In this document: positions 59,521 through 64,000 of the stretch, one piece after another | Layout of the letters: the number at the start of each line of letters is the position of its first letter | Numbering within the stretch: position 1 is the stretch's first letter | Source of the DNA: Curtobacterium sp. BH-2-1-1 | Lineage (GTDB): Bacteria > Actinomycetota > Actinomycetes > Actinomycetales > Microbacteriaceae | DNA: 64,000 bases | Direction of reading: 5' to 3' | NCBI RefSeq assembly: GCF_001806325.1 | Contig: NZ_CP017580.1 | Location: 1-64,000, forward strand | Position numbers and translations under genes: made by a program | The notes under the pieces: generated by a model | What the model was told of the DNA's origin: nothing | Database searches by the model: none | The model's input: only the letters and a program-made list of their open reading frames with translations

Positions 59521-60266
59521 GGTGCTCCTCGTTCTGCTTCGACGCCGTCGTTCGACCGGCGTCCGTTCGATCCTACCGTGTCGTCCGGGGCCGCTCCGGC
59601 AGCGTCCGCGCTCGCGTCGTCGGGGCCCGCGGCTGCGCTGTCGGGGCCTGCGACCGCGTCCGAGGTCGGGTCGACACCGGCGCTCAGGTCGTCCCAGTCC
59701 ACGACGGCGTCACGCTCGACCGGCGCCACCGCACGGGCATCCGCCGCCGCGCCCGCGGTGGCCGCACCGTACTTCCGGCTCGGCCCCGGCCAGGACCGCT
59801 GCACGACGAGCACGACGACCCCGAGCGCCATCGCGAGCACGCCGCCGACGATGCCGACGACCGGCCACGCCGACACGTCCACGCTCGACACGGCCCGGCG
59901 GACGGCGGACAGGTCCGCGACGCCCGCGACCTCGCCCACGGCGCCCTTCGCTGCGGCGACCGGGTCGGCCAGGGCGGTGATCCCGGACACCACCACGCCG
60001 ACGCCGAGCAGGATCTCGACGGCGGCGAGCACGATCCGGACGACCCGACCGGCGATGGTCATCGCCAGGAAGAGCGCGAGGCTCGCGATCGCCAGGGCGG
60101 TGTACTGCGGGACCGCGGCCGCACCGTCGGCGTCCACCTTCGCGGCGACGGCAGCGCCCGCGTGGAGGTGGACCGTGAACCAGGTCTGCGTCCACGAGAG
60201 CATGATGATGCCCGCGACGGCGAGGCCGGCGACGACGACGAGCGGCCGGGAGCGGCGGGCCGTCAC
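59517..60266 (-). CDS. Trp biosynthesis-associated membrane protein
   Basis: 249 residues from GTG at 60266 ([20 protein letters not shown]). About four membrane helices, with the conserved SWTQTWFTV after the first. The C-terminal ~80 residues are soluble, Ala/Asp-rich and low in complexity. This family occurs in actinobacterial trp operons next to trpE; its role is not established. It overlaps trpE (GTGA) at its start and the HGxxPAAW gene at its end. The frame open upstream is trpE sequence. Confidence 0.85.
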   Translation of the reverse strand: MTARRSRPLVVVAGLAVAGIIMLSWTQTWFTVHLHAGAAVAAKVDADGAAAVPQYTALAIASLALFLAMTIAGRVVRIVLAAVEILLGVGVVVSGITALADPVAAAKGAVGEVAGVADLSAVRRAVSSVDVSAWPVVGIVGGVLAMALGVVVLVVQRSWPGPSRKYGAATAGAAADARAVAPVERDAVVDWDDLSAGVDPTSDAVAGPDSAAAGPDDASADAAGAAPDDTVGSNGRRSNDGVEAERGAP

Positions 60267-61807
60267 GAGTGCACCCCACGCATCCGGTTCGCGGTCGCGA
60301 TGGCCCGCAGCGGTGCCGCGGCCTTGTTCACGGCCTCGATGTGCTCGGTCTCGGGGTCGGAGTCGGCCACGAGCCCGGCCCCGGCCTGCACGCGTGCCAC
60401 ACCGTCCTTGATGAGGGCGCTGCGGATCGCGATCGCGAGGTCGGCGTCGCCGGCGAAGTCGAAGTACCCGACCACGCCCGCGTAGGCCCCACGCTTCGCG
60501 GGTTCGAGCTCGTCGATGATCTCGAGCGCCCGCGGCTTCGGCGCCCCGGAGAGGGTGCCGGCCGGGAAGGTCGCCCGGAACACGTCGATCGCCGAGGCCC
60601 CGGGCCGCACGGCGCCCTCGACGCTCGACACCAGGTGCATGATGTGGCTGAACCGCTCGACCGTCATGAACTCGGTCACGGCGACCGTGCCCGGCTCGCA
60701 GACCTTCTGCAGGTCGTTGCGCGCCAGGTCGACGAGCATGAGGTGCTCGGCGCGCTCCTTCGGGTCCTCGAGCAGGTCCTCGCCGAGACGGACGTCCGCC
60801 TCGGGTGTGGCGCCGCGCGGACGCGACCCGGCGATCGGGTGGGTGATCGCCCGGCCGTCCTGCACCTTGACCAGGGCCTCGGGCGAGGCACCGACGATCC
60901 AGAAGCGCTCGTCGGCGGTGTCCGCCAGGGACAGGAAGTACATGTACGGGCTCGGGTTGAGCGTCCGCAGCACGCGGTACACGTCGAGGGGATCCGCGGT
61001 GACCTCGTGGTCGAACCGCTGCGAGATGACGACCTGGAAGACGTCCCCGTCGCGGATGAAGCCCTTCGACCGCTCGACGGCGGCCATGTAGTCCGCGGGG
61101 GTGGACCGGTGGGTCGGGGTCGGCTCGGCGATGTCGAACGCCTCGGCGACGGTCGCGGCGGAGGGCTGCACGAGGTCGGCCTGCATCCGGTCGAGTCGCG
61201 CCTGGGCGTCCGCCCACAGCGCTTCGGCGTCGTCGACACCGTCGTTCAGCACGCTGGCGACGAGCAGGACGAGCCCGGTGCGGTGGTCGAGCGCGGCGAG
61301 CTCGGACACGAACGCGAGGGCCTGCCCCGGCACGTCGAAGTCGGCCGGCGGCACGTTGGGCAGGTGCTCGAGCTGACGGACGGCCTCCCAGCCGATGAAC
61401 CCGACGGTGCCACCGACGAGCGGCGGGGTGCCGGGGATCCGCGGGGTCGCCCAGCGCTCGTGCAGCCGCGCCAGGACCTCGAGCGGCTCGCCGTCGAGCG
61501 AGTCGACGGCGCGGGACGCCGGGATGCCGGTGTCGATCCACGCGGCACGGTCGCCGTCCTGGGTGAGCACGCCGAAGCTGCGCACCCCGACGAAGGACCA
61601 GCGCGACCAGAGGCCGCCCTGCCCGGCGGACTCGAGCAGGAAGGTACCGGGCCGGCCGTCGGCGAGCTTCCGGTAGACACCGACCGGCGTCTCGCTGTCG
61701 GCGTAGAGCGCGCGCACGACGGGGACGACGCGGTGGGCGTCGAGCAGGGCGTCGAACTCCGGACGGGAGGTCGTGTGCGGCGTGTCGGAGAGCGTCGCGG
61801 TGCTCAT
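60263..61807 (-). CDS. trpE: Anthranilate synthase component I
   Basis: Converts chorismate and ammonia to anthranilate. It has 514 residues from ATG at 61807 ([19 protein letters not shown]). The tryptophan feedback motif LLES is present in [13 protein letters not shown]. Chorismate-binding motifs are [35 protein letters not shown] and [19 protein letters not shown]. The glutaminase partner trpG and also trpD are not in the window. The start overlaps hisI (ATGA). Confidence 0.96.
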   Translation of the reverse strand: MSTATLSDTPHTTSRPEFDALLDAHRVVPVVRALYADSETPVGVYRKLADGRPGTFLLESAGQGGLWSRWSFVGVRSFGVLTQDGDRAAWIDTGIPASRAVDSLDGEPLEVLARLHERWATPRIPGTPPLVGGTVGFIGWEAVRQLEHLPNVPPADFDVPGQALAFVSELAALDHRTGLVLLVASVLNDGVDDAEALWADAQARLDRMQADLVQPSAATVAEAFDIAEPTPTHRSTPADYMAAVERSKGFIRDGDVFQVVISQRFDHEVTADPLDVYRVLRTLNPSPYMYFLSLADTADERFWIVGASPEALVKVQDGRAITHPIAGSRPRGATPEADVRLGEDLLEDPKERAEHLMLVDLARNDLQKVCEPGTVAVTEFMTVERFSHIMHLVSSVEGAVRPGASAIDVFRATFPAGTLSGAPKPRALEIIDELEPAKRGAYAGVVGYFDFAGDADLAIAIRSALIKDGVARVQAGAGLVADSDPETEHIEAVNKAAAPLRAIATANRMRGVHS

Positions 61808-62244
61808 CGGGTCTCCTCCACGGCCCCAGCAGCGAGAGCGGACGGGGCACCGGCGAGATCGGACGCGGCACCGTCGGGCGCGGACGCCGTCACGGGCTCG
61901 AGGGGGTCGACGTCGAAGCAGCGGTGCGCGCCGGTGTGGCATGCGGCACCGACCTGTTCGACGGTCACGAGGAGCGTGTCCGCATCGCAGTCGAACGCCG
62001 CCCCGCGCACGTACTGCGCGTGCCCCGAGGTGTCGCCCTTGCGCCAGTACTCGTTCCGGGACCGCGACCAGAAGGTCACCCGTCCCTCGGTCAGGGTGCG
62101 GCGCAGGGCTTCTCGGTCCATGTAGCCGAGCATGAGGACGTCCTTCGACGACTCCTCTTGCACGATGGCGGGGAGCAGCCCGTCCGCACCGAACCGCGCG
62201 CGGTCGAGGACCGCGTCCGTGCTGGTGCTGGTGCTGTCGGTCAT
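61804..62244 (-). CDS. hisI: Phosphoribosyl-AMP cyclohydrolase
   Basis: Third step of histidine synthesis; Zn-dependent opening of the adenine ring. It has 146 residues. Metal ligands lie in [16 protein letters not shown] and [12 protein letters not shown], and [14 protein letters not shown] and [19 protein letters not shown] are conserved. It is not fused to HisE, whose gene is upstream of hisG. The C-terminal ~30 residues are an Ala-rich tail beyond the domain. Confidence 0.96.
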   Translation of the reverse strand: MTDSTSTSTDAVLDRARFGADGLLPAIVQEESSKDVLMLGYMDREALRRTLTEGRVTFWSRSRNEYWRKGDTSGHAQYVRGAAFDCDADTLLVTVEQVGAACHTGAHRCFDVDPLEPVTASAPDGAASDLAGAPSALAAGAVEETR

Positions 62245-62269
62245 GAGACTCCTAGCCTACGGCGGCGGG

Positions 62270-63076
62270 TCAGCGGACGGCGTGCCCGGTCGCGCGCAGC
62301 GCGGCCTTCACGTCACCGATGGTCATCTCGCCGCGGTGGAAGACGCTGGCGGCGAGGACGGCATCCGCGCCCGCCTCGATCGCGGGGGCGAAGTGCTCGA
62401 GCCGACCCGCGCCTCCCGAGGCGATGACCGGGACCGACGCGACCGCGCGCACCGCTGCCACGAGCTCGACGTCGAACCCGTTCTTCGTGCCGTCCGCGTC
62501 GATCGAGTTGACGAGGAGCTCCCCCGCGCCGCGCTCGACGGCCTCGCGCGCCCAGGCGAGCGCGTCGAGGTCGGACTCGGTCCGACCGCCGTGGGTCGTC
62601 ACGACGAAGCCCGACGGCATCCGGTCGGACCGCTTGATGTCCAGGGAAAGCACGACGGCCTGCGCGCCGAACCGGTCCGCGATCTCGCCGACGAGGTCCG
62701 GACGCGCGATCGCGGCGCTGTTCACGCCGATCTTGTCCGCACCGCACTGCTGCAGTCGCGACACGTCGTCGACGCTCCGGACGCCGCCTCCGACCGTGAG
62801 CGGGATGAACACCTGCTCGGCCGTGCGCGTCACCGTGTCGTACATCGTCGCGCGGTTCTCGACCGTGGCACCCACGTCGAGGAAGGTCAGCTCGTCCGCG
62901 CCCTGCTCGTAGTAGCGCGCGGCGAGCTCGACCGGGTCACCGGCGTCCTGCAAGTCCAGGAAGTTGACGCCCTTGACGACCCGGCCGCCCTTGACGTCCA
63001 GGCAGGGGATGACCCGGACGGCGACCCCGCCCGCGCGTGCCGGCGGCACGGCACCGGAGCCGGTCACCCCGGTCAC
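62270..63076 (-). CDS. hisF: Imidazole glycerol phosphate synthase subunit HisF
   Basis: TIM-barrel cyclase that works with HisH to form imidazole glycerol phosphate and AICAR. It has 268 residues. The catalytic aspartates lie in [16 protein letters not shown] and [19 protein letters not shown]. The GTG start at 63076 overlaps the hisG stop (GTGA) and gives about 15 more residues than usual before [11 protein letters not shown]; no better start lies nearer. hisH and hisA are not in the window. Confidence 0.95.
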   Translation of the reverse strand: MTGVTGSGAVPPARAGGVAVRVIPCLDVKGGRVVKGVNFLDLQDAGDPVELAARYYEQGADELTFLDVGATVENRATMYDTVTRTAEQVFIPLTVGGGVRSVDDVSRLQQCGADKIGVNSAAIARPDLVGEIADRFGAQAVVLSLDIKRSDRMPSGFVVTTHGGRTESDLDALAWAREAVERGAGELLVNSIDADGTKNGFDVELVAAVRAVASVPVIASGGAGRLEHFAPAIEAGADAVLAASVFHRGEMTIGDVKAALRATGHAVR

Positions 63077-63912
63077 AGTCGTGCGGCGTGGATCGGGCTG
63101 ACGAGGATGGCGCGCGCGCCGAGGTCGTACAGCGCGTCCATGATGAGGTTCGCGTCGTCGCGCGGGATCATCACGCGGACGGCCGACCAGTCACGACCGT
63201 GGAGCGGCGAGACCGTCGGCGACTCGATGCCCGACGCGACGGCGGTCGCCTGTTCGAGGAGCCCGGTGGGGATGTCGTAGTCGAGCATCACGTAGCCGCG
63301 CGCGACGAGCACGCCCTGCAGTCGGCGCCGCAGGACGTCGATGCCGGGAATCGTCTCGTCGGTGGAGATGAGGAGCGCGGTCGACTCGAGGATGACCGGC
63401 CCGAAGATCTCGAGGCCAGCGGCCCGGAGCGTGCTGCCCGTCGAGACCACGTCGGCCACGGCGTCGGCGACTCCGAGGCGCACGGCGCTCTCGACCGCGC
63501 CGTCGAGCTTCACGAGCGTCGCGGTGACGCCGTGCTTCGCGAGGAACTCCCCCACGAGCCCGGGGTAGCTCGTGGCCACCCGCACACCGTCGAGGTCCTG
63601 CAGCGTGCTGAACCGGCCGGGCGTACCGGCGAACCGGAACGTCGAGTCGGCAAACCCGAGCGCGTCGACCTCGTGCGCAGCGGAGCCGGAGTCGAGCAGC
63701 AGGTCGCGGCCGGTGATGCCGACGTCGAGCGCGCCGGAACCGACGTACGTGGCGATGTCGCGGGGGCGGAGGAAGAAGAACTCGACGCCGTTGCGTTCGT
63801 CGAGCAGGTGGAGGGCCTTCGGGTCGCGGCGGCCGGCGTACCCGGCCTCGCGCAGCATGTCGGACGCGGTCTCGGACAGGGAGCCCTTGTTGGGCACGGC
63901 GATGCGGAGCAT
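63073..63912 (-). CDS. hisG: ATP phosphoribosyltransferase (long form)
   Basis: First and feedback-controlled step of histidine synthesis. It has 279 residues, the long type with a C-terminal histidine-binding ACT-like domain, so no HisZ is needed. [20 protein letters not shown], the PRPP site [19 protein letters not shown] and FVRPRDI-like [21 protein letters not shown] are seen. It starts 44 nt after the hisE stop. Confidence 0.97.
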   Translation of the reverse strand: MLRIAVPNKGSLSETASDMLREAGYAGRRDPKALHLLDERNGVEFFFLRPRDIATYVGSGALDVGITGRDLLLDSGSAAHEVDALGFADSTFRFAGTPGRFSTLQDLDGVRVATSYPGLVGEFLAKHGVTATLVKLDGAVESAVRLGVADAVADVVSTGSTLRAAGLEIFGPVILESTALLISTDETIPGIDVLRRRLQGVLVARGYVMLDYDIPTGLLEQATAVASGIESPTVSPLHGRDWSAVRVMIPRDDANLIMDALYDLGARAILVSPIHAARL

Positions 63913-63956
63913 CAGGGGTCTGCTTTCTGGTGGAGGGTCGGCGGCTGATCAGCGGA

Positions 63957-63998
63957 TCAGAGATGTCGCCAGACGTCCGCCGGGGTGAGCCCCTTCGC
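63957..63998 (-). CDS. hisE: Phosphoribosyl-ATP pyrophosphatase, C-terminal end (partial)
   Basis: The last 13 codons and TGA lie on the minus strand at the window edge, reading AKGLTPADVWRHL. HisE proteins usually end with a GLTLxDVxxxL sequence, and hisE is normally directly upstream of hisG in actinobacteria. Only this fragment is visible, so the call rests on the end motif and context. Confidence 0.75.
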   Translation of the reverse strand, partial: AKGLTPADVWRHL

Positions 63999-64000
63999 CA

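Overview
This 64 kb window is a chromosomal stretch of a high-GC (about 70%) actinobacterium. The gene content fits Microbacteriaceae, perhaps Curtobacterium or a close relative: RbpA, WhiA, an OpcA-type zwf partner, a PdtaR-like ANTAR regulator, and the uvrA/uvrB/coaE/rpsA/polA neighbourhood. Genus is inference from remembered family traits, not from a search. No phage genes, transposases, CRISPR arrays or rRNA operons were seen. Nearly all genes are housekeeping genes, many joined by GTGA, ATGA or TGATG stop/start overlaps.

Layout. 1-10.2 kb: tail of a probable ctaA, ctaB (haem O synthase), then a plus-strand pentose-phosphate run tkt-tal-pgi-zwf-opcA-pgl. 10.3-16.3 kb (minus): gap-pgk-tpiA-secG-rbpA, preceded by rapZ-whiA with no yvcK between them. 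16.6-25 kb (minus): excision repair genes uvrB, uvrA and uvrC, with an SDR gene coupled to uvrB. 25-31 kb: an MFS transporter and a probable operon coaE-hydrolase-AMP ligase-acyltransferase lying between coaE and uvrB. 31-39.4 kb: rpsA, a DUF885 peptidase, polA, small hotdog/VOC/GNAT genes, a PdtaR-like regulator and tRNA-Leu(CAA). 39.4-42.1 kb: a two-component system divergent from a short secreted proline-rich protein. 42.2-47.2 kb: a GAF regulator, DUF779 protein and aldehyde dehydrogenase unit, an HdeD-like membrane protein and a rubrerythrin-VIT1 fusion. 47.3-64 kb (all minus): hisE-hisG-hisF-hisI-trpE-membrane proteins-trpC-trpB-trpA-lgt-gltB-gltD-pyk.

Functionally the window combines central carbon metabolism (oxidative and non-oxidative pentose phosphate branches, lower glycolysis, pyruvate kinase), histidine and tryptophan synthesis fed by glutamate synthase, nucleotide excision repair with DNA polymerase I, and a few accessory modules.

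The most unusual structural feature is a family of intergenic palindromes with arms close to GGACGGGAGGCGCGGTGCC. Eight two-armed copies, one half copy and one degenerate copy are seen; most sit within about 40 nt of a stop codon. They look like a dispersed, possibly mobile, transcript-end element. Secondary points of interest are the coaE-coupled lipid/acyl cassette, a tandem-repeat block that coincides with the uvrC 3' end, and short direct repeats with about one-turn spacing upstream of the two-component system, the aldehyde dehydrogenase gene and gap.
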